The notes beneath the pieces were generated by a model. It saw nothing but the letters and a program-made list of their open reading frames with translations. It was not told where the DNA came from and searched no databases. Source: an uncultured Oscillospiraceae bacterium (lineage in GTDB: Bacteria > Bacillota_A > Clostridia > Oscillospirales > Oscillospiraceae). Taken from it: a DNA stretch of 34,027 nt. This document shows positions 23,761 through 32,257 of this stretch, in pieces. Position 1 is the stretch's first letter; each line of letters starts with the position of its first letter. The DNA lies in contig CAAEOU010000287.1 of the NCBI GenBank assembly GCA_900757695.1, forward strand, positions 1-34,027. The letters run 5' to 3'. The translations under genes and the position numbers were made by a program.

Positions 23761-26313
23761 TTGGCACATAATCGTAATTATAAGCCAGAGGATATTATGT
23801 TTCCAGATCAGGCAATTACAGAATCCAATCTGGTGGATGAGATGCAAAAGTCCTATATTGAGTACGCCATGAGCGTCATCGTAGGCCGTGCCCTGCCGGA
23901 TGTCCGGGATGGTCTGAAGCCGGTACACCGCCGTATTCTCTATGCCATGTATGAAGAGGGCTTGACCTCAGATAAGCCGTTTAAGAAATCCGCCACCTGC
24001 GTCGGCGATGTACTGGGTAAGTATCATCCCCACGGCGATGCATCGGTCTATGATGCCATGGTGCGTCTGGCGCAGGATTTCTCCATGCGATATATGCTGG
24101 TGGATGGTCACGGTAACTTCGGTTCCGTGGACGGCGATCCCCCGGCAGCTTACCGTTATACCGAAGCACGGCTCAGCAAAATTTCCAATGAAATGCTCCG
24201 GGATATCGATAAGGATACGGTAGACTGGGACCCCAACTTCGACGAGAGCCGGAAGGAACCCCGTGTACTTCCATCCCGTTACCCCAACCTGCTGGTCAAT
24301 GGTTCCTCGGGTATTGCCGTTGGTATGACCACCAATATCCCGCCTCATAATCTGCGGGAAGTGATCGGCGCATGCATTTGCATTCTGGATGACCCGGACG
24401 CTACCATGGCAGATCTCATGGAGCATATCAAGGGGCCGGATTTTCCAACCAAGGGAATCATTCTGGGCACGGCAGGGATCCGGGCAGCCTATGCCACCGG
24501 TCGAGGCCGAATCAAGGTCCGGGCCAGAACCCATTTTGAAGAGTTTGGCCAGAACCGTACCCGGATCATTGTGACAGAGCTTCCTTATCAGGTCAATAAG
24601 CGCCAGTTGATCCGTGCCATTGCCGATCAGGTAAAGGATAAGCGTATCGAGGGCATTTCGGATCTGCGGGATGAGACGGACCGGGAAGGCATGCGCATGG
24701 TCATCGAGCTGAAGCGAGATGCCAATGCTCAGGTGGTACTCAATTCTCTGTTTGCCAATACTGCCATGCAGTCTACCTTTGCGGTGAATATGCTGGCGCT
24801 GGTGGATGATCAGAAGCAGCCAAAGATCCTCTCCCTGCGGCATATGCTGGATGAGTATCTGAAATTCCAGGAAGAGATCATTGTGCGCCGTACCAGATAT
24901 GATCTCAAAAAGGCCATGGAGCGTGCCCATCTGCTGGAAGGTCTGCTGGTGGCACAGGACAATATTGATGAAGTCATTCATATTATCCGTACCAGCTACG
25001 ATAACGCCAAGGAAAACCTGATGACCAGATTTTCTCTGGACGATGTGCAGGCACAGGCCATTCTGGACATGCGCCTGAAGGCACTGCAGGGACTCGACCG
25101 GGAAAAGCTGGAGCAAGAATATAAAGAGCTGGAAGACAAAATTGCTTATTACAATAAAGTCCTTTCGGACGAAGGCATGGTAAAGAGCATCCTGAAGGAA
25201 GAGCTTCAGGCCATTGCGGACAAGTTCGGTGATGACCGCCGCACAGAGATTCAGGAGGTCGAGGATGAAATCGACATTGAGGATCTCATTGCAGAGGAAG
25301 ACTGCTGCTATACCATGAGTGAAGCAGGCTATATTAAGCGTATGCCGGTAGACACCTATAAGGCCCAGCGCCGGGGTGGCCGGGGCATCAATGCTCAGAG
25401 CCTGAAGGACGAGGACTTTGTAAAGAATCTCTTTATCGCTTCCACCCACGATTTTGTGCTGTTCTTTACCAACCGGGGCAGAGTACACCGGAAGAAGGGG
25501 TATATGATTCCCGAGGCCGGGCGGACTGCCAGAGGCACCAATATCATCAATATCCTTCCGCTGGAGCAGGGGGAGCAGGTAACTGCCATGATGCTGCTGC
25601 GGGAATTCCGTGAGGATGAGTATCTGATGATGGTGACCCGGAATGGTACGGTAAAGCGTCTGAGATTGACAGAAATCAATACGGCCAGAAAGGCAGGTAT
25701 CCGTGCGCTGAGTCTGGAGGAGGGAGATGAGCTGATCTCTGTATCCAGAACCAGTGGAAACGACAATATTATCATTGGCTCTCATGACGGTATGGCCATC
25801 TGCTTCAATGAAAATGAGGTGCGTCCCATGGGCAGAGATGCCGCCGGTGTCCGTGGCATCAAGCTGGATGAGGGCGACTATGTGGTTGGCGCAGATATTG
25901 CCGCACCGGATAGCTGCATGCTGACGGTGACCGAAAATGGCTATGGCAAGCGGACAGAATGCGCAGAGTATATGCGTCTCGGCGATGACGGTCAGGAGCG
26001 TGTGCCCCAGAAGCGTGGCGGTAAGGGACTGAAAAACTATAATATTACAGCCAAAACCGGCGCCATTGCCGGCGTCCGTATGGTCACGGAAGATGATGAC
26101 GTGATGCTCATTTCCAGCGATGGAACGATCATCCGTATGCCTGCCAGAGATATCAATATCTATAAGCGGGATACGCAGGGCGTTATTGTCATGCGGGTTG
26201 AAGAGGGCAGCAAGGTGATCTCCATTGAAAAGGTAGACGGAGAAAAGGAGGAGGAAGCGGAAGCATCCTCAGAGAATCCGGAAACCGAAAACAAGGGAGA
26301 GAACGCAGAATGA
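23761..26313 (+). CDS. gyrA: DNA gyrase subunit A
   Basis: An 850-residue cleavage subunit of gyrase. The start is TTG, 9 nt after AAGGAGG. The winged-helix/tower part carries [24 protein letters not shown] and the catalytic tyrosine Tyr133 in RYTEAR. The quinolone pocket reads HGDASVYD: Ala94 occupies the place of E. coli Ser83, with Ser95 after it and Asp98 at the Asp87 place. The C-terminal beta-pinwheel has GyrA box QRRGGRG (536-542) and a second, similar QKRGGKG later, supporting true gyrase rather than topoisomerase IV. The last ~30 residues are an acidic tail. A strong terminator follows. Confidence 0.96.
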   Translation: MAHNRNYKPEDIMFPDQAITESNLVDEMQKSYIEYAMSVIVGRALPDVRDGLKPVHRRILYAMYEEGLTSDKPFKKSATCVGDVLGKYHPHGDASVYDAMVRLAQDFSMRYMLVDGHGNFGSVDGDPPAAYRYTEARLSKISNEMLRDIDKDTVDWDPNFDESRKEPRVLPSRYPNLLVNGSSGIAVGMTTNIPPHNLREVIGACICILDDPDATMADLMEHIKGPDFPTKGIILGTAGIRAAYATGRGRIKVRARTHFEEFGQNRTRIIVTELPYQVNKRQLIRAIADQVKDKRIEGISDLRDETDREGMRMVIELKRDANAQVVLNSLFANTAMQSTFAVNMLALVDDQKQPKILSLRHMLDEYLKFQEEIIVRRTRYDLKKAMERAHLLEGLLVAQDNIDEVIHIIRTSYDNAKENLMTRFSLDDVQAQAILDMRLKALQGLDREKLEQEYKELEDKIAYYNKVLSDEGMVKSILKEELQAIADKFGDDRRTEIQEVEDEIDIEDLIAEEDCCYTMSEAGYIKRMPVDTYKAQRRGGRGINAQSLKDEDFVKNLFIASTHDFVLFFTNRGRVHRKKGYMIPEAGRTARGTNIINILPLEQGEQVTAMMLLREFREDEYLMMVTRNGTVKRLRLTEINTARKAGIRALSLEEGDELISVSRTSGNDNIIIGSHDGMAICFNENEVRPMGRDAAGVRGIKLDEGDYVVGADIAAPDSCMLTVTENGYGKRTECAEYMRLGDDGQERVPQKRGGKGLKNYNITAKTGAIAGVRMVTEDDDVMLISSDGTIIRMPARDINIYKRDTQGVIVMRVEEGSKVISIEKVDGEKEEEAEASSENPETENKGENAE

Positions 26314-26333
26314 TCCTTTGATCCATGAAGTAG

Positions 26334-26369
26334 AAAGGGACTGCCGCATACGATGCGGCAGCCCCTTTT
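26334..26369 (+). terminator. Terminator after gyrA
   Basis: A 15-bp stem with one A-C mismatch (AAAGGG-CTGCCGCAT arms, 3-nt loop) ends in TTTT. It closes the dnaN-gyrA block ahead of rnhA. Confidence 0.9.
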
Positions 26370-26394
26370 CAGACAACTGAGTTGGGAGTCAGCT

Positions 26395-26832
26395 ATGAAT
26401 GTAACCATTTATACCGATGGCGCCTGTTCCGGAAATCCCGGCCCCGGAGGCTATGGCGCAATTCTTATGTACGGCCAGCATAAAAAGGAGCTGTCCGGCG
26501 GAGATCCGAATACGACCAATAACCGTATGGAGCTGATGGGCGTGATTACAGCGTTGAAGGCGCTGAATCGTCCCTGTCAGGTGGATCTCTACACCGACAG
26601 CCAGTATGTGGTCAATGCCATCGAAAAGGGCTGGGCAAAAAAGTGGCAGGCCAATGGCTGGATGCGCAACAAAAAGGATAAGGCACTGAATCCCGACCTG
26701 TGGCAGAGTCTGCTGGATCTGCTGGAAATCCATCAGGTTACGTTCCATTGGGTCAAGGGGCATGCGGAGAATCCCTATAATAACCGCTGCGATGAGCTGG
26801 CAGTGGCGGAAAGCCATAAATATAAGAGGTAA
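26395..26832 (+). CDS. rnhA: Ribonuclease HI
   Basis: A 145-residue type I RNase H that cuts RNA in RNA-DNA hybrids. All catalytic residues are visible: Asp8 ([14 protein letters not shown]), Glu46 (NNRMEL), Asp68 (YTDSQYV), His123 ([13 protein letters not shown]) and Asp133 (RCDELA). Length fits the bacterial enzyme without an N-terminal hybrid-binding domain. The start at 26395 follows GGGAG; the frame extends upstream into the gyrA terminator but has no ribosome site there. It lies between two terminators; I saw no clear promoter, so it may rely on read-through. Confidence 0.95.
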   Translation: MNVTIYTDGACSGNPGPGGYGAILMYGQHKKELSGGDPNTTNNRMELMGVITALKALNRPCQVDLYTDSQYVVNAIEKGWAKKWQANGWMRNKKDKALNPDLWQSLLDLLEIHQVTFHWVKGHAENPYNNRCDELAVAESHKYKR

Positions 26833-26835
26833 AGA

Positions 26836-26863
26836 AACAGGCGGGCAGACCCCGTCTGTTTTT
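26836..26863 (+). terminator. Terminator after rnhA
   Basis: A 10-bp stem AACAGGCGGG / CCCGTCTGTT (one G-U pair, 5-nt loop) begins 4 bp past the stop and runs into TTTTT. Confidence 0.9.
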
Positions 26864-26924
26864 CTGTCAAAAGAAAGAAGTAAATTTTGGTAAAACCGAC
26901 CAGAGTATTTAGAACAATAAAATA

Positions 26925-26953
26925 TTGACTACAAAATACCACTGTGTTAGAAT
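26925..26953 (+). promoter_or_regulatory. SigA promoter of the ABC-2 exporter operon
   Basis: TTGACT (26925-26930), 17-bp spacer and TAGAAT (26948-26953). Transcription should start near 26960, exactly where the first leader hairpin begins. Confidence 0.75.
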
Positions 26954-26960
26954 TAATTTC

Positions 26961-27130
26961 CTTTTTCGCTGACGAAAAAGAGGGCTCTTGGCTGCTTTCG
27001 GAACAGGTTCGTGACCATCCGAAGGAGGTCCTGCCAAAGAGTCTCCCATGTGCTTTTTAAGGCCAAGACGGCAGCCCAAACCGTCCGCTGGTCTGACCGC
27101 TATGGAGATTAATCCTAAGGGAGCACAACC
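26961..27130 (+). ncRNA. Structured 5' leader RNA, candidate riboswitch or cis-regulator of the exporter
   Basis: About 170 nt without an ORF separate the promoter from the ATPase gene. Visible stems: P1 CTTTTTCG/CGAAAAAG (26961-26968 with 26973-26980, CUGA loop); P2 CTCTTGGC/GCCAAAGAG (26985-26992 with 27033-27041, one bulge); P2a CTTTCGGA/TCCGAAGG (26995-27002 with 27018-27025); P3 GGCCA-A-GACGG with CCGTC-CGC-TGGTC (27061-27071 with 27081-27093). The segment CTCCC (27043-27047) is the exact complement of GGGAG (27119-27123) in the ribosome-binding site, which offers a way to hide it. I could not match it to T-box, ykkC, M-box, ydaO, c-di-GMP, TPP or cobalamin consensus features. Confidence 0.65.
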
Positions 27131-27928
27131 ATGATCAAAATGAAAGGAATCAGTAAAAGCTACCGCGTGCGTGCGCGGCAAAGTGGAATGAAAAATGCTG
27201 TCAAAGGGCTGTTTTCCCGGTCTTATACGGAAATTCGGGCCCTAAGAGACATGACATTTACCATTCCGGATGGACAAATCGTCGGCTATATCGGACCCAA
27301 TGGTGCGGGAAAAAGCACCACCATCAAAATTCTCTCTGGTATTTTAAGACCTGACAGCGGAACTTGCAGTGTAAACGGTATGATCCCATGGGAAGACCGA
27401 AAGCGTTATGTGTCCCAGCTGGGTGTTGTCTTTGGACAGCGGAGCCAGCTGTGGTGGGACGTACCGGTGATCGACTCCTTCCAGCTGCTCAAGGACATAT
27501 ACCGGGTGCCGGAGCAGACATTCCGGGACAATCTGGAGCGGCTGACTGAACTGCTGGGACTTGCCGACCTGTTGACGGTTCCAGCCAGAACGCTTTCTCT
27601 GGGTCAGAAAATGCGCTGTGAGATCGCTGCGGCCCTGCTGCACAGTCCCAAGGTGCTGTTTTTAGATGAGCCTACCATCGGTCTGGATGCAGTGTCTAAA
27701 TTAAAAGTCCGGGAGTTTATTTTGAAGGAGAACCAACTGAAAAACATTACCGTGATTCTTACTACCCATGACATGCAGGACATTGAAGCACTGTGCCATC
27801 GGGTATTGCTGATCGGAAAAGGTCAACTGCTGTTAGACGGCTCTACCCAGGAGATCCGCAGTATGGCAGGGGAGAACCTGTCAACAGAAGAGAGCGTGGC
27901 AGATCTCTACCGCCGCTTTGGCATATAG
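27131..27928 (+). CDS. ABC transporter ATP-binding protein (ABC-2 exporter, COG4586-like)
   Basis: A 265-residue ATPase for the two permeases that follow. Motifs are Walker A GPNGAGKST (55-63), the family-typical VFGQRSQLWWDVPVIDSF after the Q-loop, a signature reading LSLGQKMR, Walker B VLFLDEPTIGLD and H-loop TTHDMQD. LSLGQ replaces LSGGQ, which I recall as normal for this uncharacterised family, as is WWDVPV. The substrate of these systems is unknown; ABC-2 permeases usually export lipids, polysaccharides or drugs. AAGGGAG precedes the ATG at 7 nt. Expression is probably governed by the structured leader. Confidence 0.92.
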   Translation: MIKMKGISKSYRVRARQSGMKNAVKGLFSRSYTEIRALRDMTFTIPDGQIVGYIGPNGAGKSTTIKILSGILRPDSGTCSVNGMIPWEDRKRYVSQLGVVFGQRSQLWWDVPVIDSFQLLKDIYRVPEQTFRDNLERLTELLGLADLLTVPARTLSLGQKMRCEIAAALLHSPKVLFLDEPTIGLDAVSKLKVREFILKENQLKNITVILTTHDMQDIEALCHRVLLIGKGQLLLDGSTQEIRSMAGENLSTEESVADLYRRFGI

Positions 27929-27940
27929 GAGGGGATTGTT

Positions 27941-28744
27941 GTGAGGCAATATATCTCTTTCTTTCAAATGCGTCTGTTGTCAGGACTGCAATACCGGGCT
28001 GCGGCGCTGGCGGGCATTACCACGCAGGTGGTCTGGGGCTTTCTGGAGGTGATGCTGTATCGGGCCTTTTATGTGACAGCACCGGAGCTTCTCCCTATGG
28101 ACATGCAGGCTCTAAGCAATTATATCTGGATGCAGCAGGCGCTATTCGGGCTCTGGAACGTCTATGCCTGGGAGCAGGAGCTGTTTCAGGCGGTACAAAC
28201 CGGCACGGTGGCCTATGAGCTGGTACGGCCTACAGATCTCTATGCTATGTGGACAGCACGGAGTCTGGGACTGCGGCTCAGTCGCTGTGCCCTTCGGATT
28301 TTGCCGGTATTGCTGGTGGGAATTCTGATGCCTGCGCCTTTTGGACTGCGGCTGAATATCTCGGCAGGTGCATTTGGCGTGTTTTTGGTATCCACCGGAT
28401 TGACTCTGTGGCTCTGCGTGGCCTTTGGAATGCTTTGCTACGCACTGACCTTCTATGTGGTGGATCCAAAGGGAATCATTGCTCTGGTTCCGGCCATCTG
28501 TGAGTTCTTATCCGGGGACCTGCTGCCGCTTCCGTTTTTTCCGGAAAAACTCAGAAAGTTTGCGGAACTGAGCCCATTTGGCTCTCTGCAAAATATACCG
28601 CTACGGATTTTCGGGGGTGACATCGCCGGTACACATATGATTTGTTCCATAGCCTTGCAGCTGTTCTGGTGCATTGTGATAACGGCAATGGGCTACAGTT
28701 TGATGCATCGAGGAATGCGGCGGCTGTGTATTGCAGGGGGTTAG
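27941..28744 (+). CDS. ABC-2 family permease, first subunit (DUF990-like, COG4587)
   Basis: A 267-residue membrane protein with about six hydrophobic segments, of the ABC-2 family that pairs with COG4586 ATPases. The family feature YELVRPTDLYAMW (R-P-x-D on the cytoplasmic loop) is visible. The start is GTG following AGGAGGGG, 12 bp after the ATPase stop. It would form a heterodimeric channel with the next gene's product. Substrate unknown. Confidence 0.87.
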   Translation: MRQYISFFQMRLLSGLQYRAAALAGITTQVVWGFLEVMLYRAFYVTAPELLPMDMQALSNYIWMQQALFGLWNVYAWEQELFQAVQTGTVAYELVRPTDLYAMWTARSLGLRLSRCALRILPVLLVGILMPAPFGLRLNISAGAFGVFLVSTGLTLWLCVAFGMLCYALTFYVVDPKGIIALVPAICEFLSGDLLPLPFFPEKLRKFAELSPFGSLQNIPLRIFGGDIAGTHMICSIALQLFWCIVITAMGYSLMHRGMRRLCIAGG

Positions 28745-28750
28745 CATAAT

Positions 28751-29524
28751 ATGAAGCTGTATCTGAAATTCTTTTCTATTCACGTAAAAAGCGAGATGGC
28801 CTATCCTGCGGCATTTTTCATGTCCTGTCTGGGAAAATTATTATTTTCCTTTTCCAGTATTCTCGGCATTGAAATCCTGATGAGCAGGTTTCAATCGGTA
28901 GGAGGACACTCCGTAGGTGAGATTCTTTTGGGCTTTGGCGTTGTCATGACTGCCAATAATCTGGCGGAATGTTTTGCCAGAGGCTTTGATGCCTTTGGCA
29001 AGATCATACGACAAGCGCAGTTTGACCGGCTGCTGGTTCGGCCTAAATCATTGATCTTTCAGGTGATATGTCAGGATCTGCGGCTGGCTTCAGTGACAAA
29101 TCTCATTTTTGGTGCGGCGGTGATTTTCTGCGGCGTAAATGCTGCGGCCATTCAGTGGACCGTATTGAAGGTGATGGTGCTGATATCCATGGTACTGTGC
29201 GGCAGTCTACTGTTCTTCGGGGTGTTTCTTATTTATGCGGCCATGTGCTTTTACACACTGGAGGGACTGGAAATCATGAATATCTTTACCGATGCGGTGC
29301 GGGAGTATAGCCGCTATCCCTTTGATGTCTATGGAAAGACGGTGCTTTTTGTGACTACGGTCATTATGCCCATGGCATTGGTTCAATATTGGCCGCTGCA
29401 GTATCTGATGGACAGGGGGCCGGGATGGTATGGAATACTGCCTCTGATTTCTTTGATTTTTACAATTCCATGCTACGGAGCATGGAAACTGGGACTCCGG
29501 CACTACTGTTCTTCTGGCTCATAA
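28751..29524 (+). CDS. ABC-2 family permease, second subunit (COG3694-like)
   Basis: A 257-residue membrane protein with about six hydrophobic segments, the partner of the preceding permease. It shares the loop pattern (QFDRLLVRPKSLIFQ) and the central region LEIMNIFTDAVREYSRYPFDVYGK typical of COG3694. It begins 6 bp after the previous stop and is the last gene of the operon, ending at a strong shared terminator. Confidence 0.87.
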   Translation: MKLYLKFFSIHVKSEMAYPAAFFMSCLGKLLFSFSSILGIEILMSRFQSVGGHSVGEILLGFGVVMTANNLAECFARGFDAFGKIIRQAQFDRLLVRPKSLIFQVICQDLRLASVTNLIFGAAVIFCGVNAAAIQWTVLKVMVLISMVLCGSLLFFGVFLIYAAMCFYTLEGLEIMNIFTDAVREYSRYPFDVYGKTVLFVTTVIMPMALVQYWPLQYLMDRGPGWYGILPLISLIFTIPCYGAWKLGLRHYCSSGS

Positions 29525-29530
29525 TTCGAA

Positions 29531-29568
29531 AAATACGCTGCCTTACAGATACGTAAGACAGCGTATTT
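29531..29568. terminator. Bidirectional terminator between exporter and ricT
   Basis: A 16-bp stem with one mismatch (AAATACGCTG...CTTAC, 6-nt loop) has A and T runs at the two ends and separates convergent genes. Confidence 0.9.
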
Positions 29569-29579
29569 CAATTCTATAT

Positions 29580-30911
29580 TCAGGAACCCTGGTTTTGGCT
29601 GCCGCCGGAGGGCTTTTTCCCACTGCGATAGTAGTGCCGACGACCATTATTGGATTTTGGCTTACCGGACTGCTGCTGTGGCTTTTGGCCTTCCTGAGCT
29701 GCACCGTTTGCCGACTTTTGAGGACGGGGGTTGTTATTCTGATTCCGGGGCTTGCGGTCCTGACGGGGCGGGCGGTTATAATTCTTTTTTGGACGCTCTG
29801 AGGTACGCTCTGGGCGCTCGGTTCGTTTCCGCTCGGGCTTTTCCCGAGGTTCATCCGCTACATAGTTGGAGAGAATGGACTCATCAAACATGGTAATGGT
29901 CTCCGGCTCCGGCTGTTTTTCAACAGGCTTTGGCAGGGGCGGAATATCATCGGGAATGGGCGGATCATTCTTTTTGGCCTTTCCATTGCGCAGAATGCAG
30001 ATGTCACAGTTGTGATAGCATTTTACACTGGAGGGATCACTGTCCAGGCGAACCTTTACAGTCTGCTTCAGCAGACTAACATCGGTGACAGTACCCTTTC
30101 CGTCACAGGTATTGACAATGGAATCCTGCTTGGGACTGGTTTTGATCAGGGATTCATAGGCATCCTGCTCATATTTCAGGCAGCACATAAGCCGCCCGCA
30201 GGTGCCGGAAATTTTGGTGGGGTTCAAAGAAAGACTCTGAGTCTTTGCCATTTTGATGGAAACAGGCTGAAAGTCATCCAAAAACTGCTTGCAGCAGAAG
30301 GGACGGCCACAGATGCCAAGTCCACCCATCATTTTTGCCTCGTCTCTTACACCAATTTGGCGCAGCTCAATGCGGGTACGGAACACACCAGCAAGGTCTT
30401 TGACGAGGTCACGGAAATCTACCCGGCCATCTGCTGTGAAATAAAAGAGAATCTTACTGCCGTCAAAGTTGTATTCGGCAGAAACCAGCTTCATATCCAG
30501 CTTATGATCCGCTATTTTTGTCTGACAAACCTCAAAGGCATGTGCTTCTTTATTTTTATACTCCTGACGAGTTTTACGGTCATTCTCCGATGCGACCCGG
30601 ATGACCGGACGAAGGGGCTGAATGACCTTGTCAGCGGGAACAGGATGATTGCCTTCCGCACAGAACCCATATTCTGCACCTTTGGCTGTATCGATAATGA
30701 CCTCGTCGCCAGAGGCAATTTCCAGCTTGCCGGGATCAAAATAATACACCTTCCCACCTTTCTTGAACTGAACGCCCACAACGGTAATGTCCTGGGGCTC
30801 AGGAATGGCGTCAAGCCCTACCACGGGGGGCTCATCGTCCAGAGGAATATTGCTGAATGTCACCACAGGAGCCTTTACCTCGTCTGTGGTGGAATCCGGA
30901 AGGTTGTTCAT
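29580..30911 (-). CDS. ricT: PSP1-domain protein RicT (YaaT)
   Basis: A 443-residue cytoplasmic protein. The central PSP1 domain (about 45-275) shows ITVVGVQFKKGGKVYYFDP, FYFTADGRVDFRDLVKDLAGVFRTRIELRQIGVRDEAK, and the cysteine motifs GGLGICGRPFCC and GTCGRLMCCLKYE that bind Fe-S clusters in the Bacillus Ric complex. RicT with RicA and RicF promotes RNase Y-dependent mRNA maturation in Bacillus. The C-terminal ~150 residues are a proline-, lysine- and asparagine-rich tail, unusually long and probably disordered. The start at 30911 follows CGGAG; the frame is open further upstream but would enter holB. It is last in the yaaO-darA-holB-ricT set. Confidence 0.92.
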   Translation of the reverse strand: MNNLPDSTTDEVKAPVVTFSNIPLDDEPPVVGLDAIPEPQDITVVGVQFKKGGKVYYFDPGKLEIASGDEVIIDTAKGAEYGFCAEGNHPVPADKVIQPLRPVIRVASENDRKTRQEYKNKEAHAFEVCQTKIADHKLDMKLVSAEYNFDGSKILFYFTADGRVDFRDLVKDLAGVFRTRIELRQIGVRDEAKMMGGLGICGRPFCCKQFLDDFQPVSIKMAKTQSLSLNPTKISGTCGRLMCCLKYEQDAYESLIKTSPKQDSIVNTCDGKGTVTDVSLLKQTVKVRLDSDPSSVKCYHNCDICILRNGKAKKNDPPIPDDIPPLPKPVEKQPEPETITMFDESILSNYVADEPREKPERKRTERPERTSERPKKNYNRPPRQDRKPRNQNNNPRPQKSANGAAQEGQKPQQQSGKPKSNNGRRHYYRSGKKPSGGSQNQGS

Positions 30912-30960
30912 TTGGTAACTCCGTTCTGTTAAAATAAGGCGGAACCTTTCCGCCGCAGTC

Positions 30961-31923
30961 TTATGACCGCATGGCCGAGAGCAGGTAACCCACACAGTGG
31001 CCGGCACTGCCGTTGGCCATTAAAAGTCCAATTGCATGGATAATGGCAGTATCTGCACGAAAAAGCTGCTGACGAGAGCATTTTGAGGCCAAAAGCACCG
31101 AGCTTTTGGTGGCAGACTGTTTTCCGCCGGATTTCTTTCCCAGCGCCCGGGTAAAAACAAGATGAAGCTGCTGAAGAAGCTCCAAAAAATCAGGCCGCTT
31201 CAGCTTTTCCAGCGGACTCATTGCAGTTAAAAGCTCTAATTCATCGCCGCCGGCAAAGGCGGTGACAATGGTATCACACAGCGCATCGGTTTTCGTTGCT
31301 CCTTCTTTCAGAAAAGAAATGGCAGAGCCCAGATAGCCGCCGCTTTTTTGCATGGCAGAAGCAAGAGAATCCGCATCCGCATTTGGATACAGCTCTGTGA
31401 GTCTGGTATGCAGCTCCTCATCACTCAGGGGAAATAGTTCAAGAGTGACACTTCTGGAGCGCACGGTGGTAAGAATTTTCTCAGCATTATCTGTCATAAT
31501 CAGAAATGCGCAGTATTCCGGTGGCTCTTCCAGCAGCTTTAGTAGCGCATTCTGCGCTGGGGCCTGCATATCCTGACCACGAGGAATCAGATAAATTTTC
31601 TTAATTCCCTCATTGGGACGAATATAAGCGTCAGACTGCATGTCACGGATGACGGAAATCGGCACGGTCGCTTTATCAGAGTCTACCGTAATGACATCCG
31701 GATGTCCTCCCCCAAAGATCTTATGGCAGGAAGGGCAGACCCCACAGGGGCGCGGCCCGGTACCGGTACATTCCATGGCAGCAGCCATGCAGCGAGCCAA
31801 GGTCTTTTTCCCGGAACCTGCGGGACCTTCGAGAACATAGCAGTGAGAAAATTCACCGTTTGCTTCTGTTCGGCTTAATCGTGTTTTCAGACTCTCATTT
31901 CCATAAAAGCCGGGAAAACGCAT
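30961..31923 (-). CDS. holB: DNA polymerase III delta-prime subunit (clamp loader)
   Basis: A 320-residue AAA+ clamp-loader subunit. It shows the opening FYGNESLKTRLSR, P-loop-like GPAGSGKKTLA, the zinc-binding cysteines (ECTG, then CGVCPSCHK), and the delta-prime hallmark NALLKLLEEPP followed by TDNAEKILTTVRSRS. With DnaX and HolA it loads the dnaN clamp onto DNA. The ATG overlaps the darA stop by 1 bp (TGATG). It is in the usual neighbourhood near darA and ricT. Confidence 0.94.
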   Translation of the reverse strand: MRFPGFYGNESLKTRLSRTEANGEFSHCYVLEGPAGSGKKTLARCMAAAMECTGTGPRPCGVCPSCHKIFGGGHPDVITVDSDKATVPISVIRDMQSDAYIRPNEGIKKIYLIPRGQDMQAPAQNALLKLLEEPPEYCAFLIMTDNAEKILTTVRSRSVTLELFPLSDEELHTRLTELYPNADADSLASAMQKSGGYLGSAISFLKEGATKTDALCDTIVTAFAGGDELELLTAMSPLEKLKRPDFLELLQQLHLVFTRALGKKSGGKQSATKSSVLLASKCSRQQLFRADTAIIHAIGLLMANGSAGHCVGYLLSAMRS

Positions 31924-32243
31924 CAGACCTTCTCAAACCGATCTACATCCAGCACAAAAATCGTTGCACCGCCAACGGAAACCTCCAGCGGCATGCTGGT
32001 GTCAAAATCGAAGGAGAGATCATTGTTGGGGATCACCTGCTTGCGGCTGTGGGAATATTCTTTGATGATGTCAATGACAGTCTGAACCATCTTATCTTCC
32101 ACACCGACCATCAGGGTAATGTTATTGGAAAGCAGAAAACCACCGGTGGTGGCCAGCTTCGTGGAAGAAAATCCACGGTGGCTAAGATTACGGACAACGG
32201 TATTGGCGTCTTCGCGGTCAACAATGGCGAAAAGCAGCTTCAT
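31923..32243 (-). CDS. darA: Cyclic-di-AMP receptor DarA (PstA/YaaQ)
   Basis: A 106-residue PII-like trimeric protein that binds cyclic di-AMP. Family stretches are MKLLFAIVDREDANTVVRNL, the glycine-rich STKLATTGGFL at the nucleotide site and the C-terminal EVSVGGATIFVLDVDRFEKV. It relays the c-di-AMP level by an as yet unclear output. AAGGAGGTC precedes the ATG. It lies 14 bp after the decarboxylase stop and overlaps holB by 1 bp, giving a tight operon. Confidence 0.95.
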   Translation of the reverse strand: MKLLFAIVDREDANTVVRNLSHRGFSSTKLATTGGFLLSNNITLMVGVEDKMVQTVIDIIKEYSHSRKQVIPNNDLSFDFDTSMPLEVSVGGATIFVLDVDRFEKV

Positions 32244-32257
32244 AGACGATGACCTCC

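Noticed and set aside
23968..25785. Open frame of 605 codons antisense to gyrA
   Set aside because: Codon-bias shadow of a highly conserved gene; no start signal and no recognisable domain.
26961..27130. T-box, ykkC-type or cyclic-di-AMP riboswitch identity for the exporter leader
   Set aside because: No AGGGUGGNACCGCG T-box sequence, none of the ykkC or ydaO core motifs I remember, and no intrinsic terminator next to the U-run at 27054-27058. Left unassigned.
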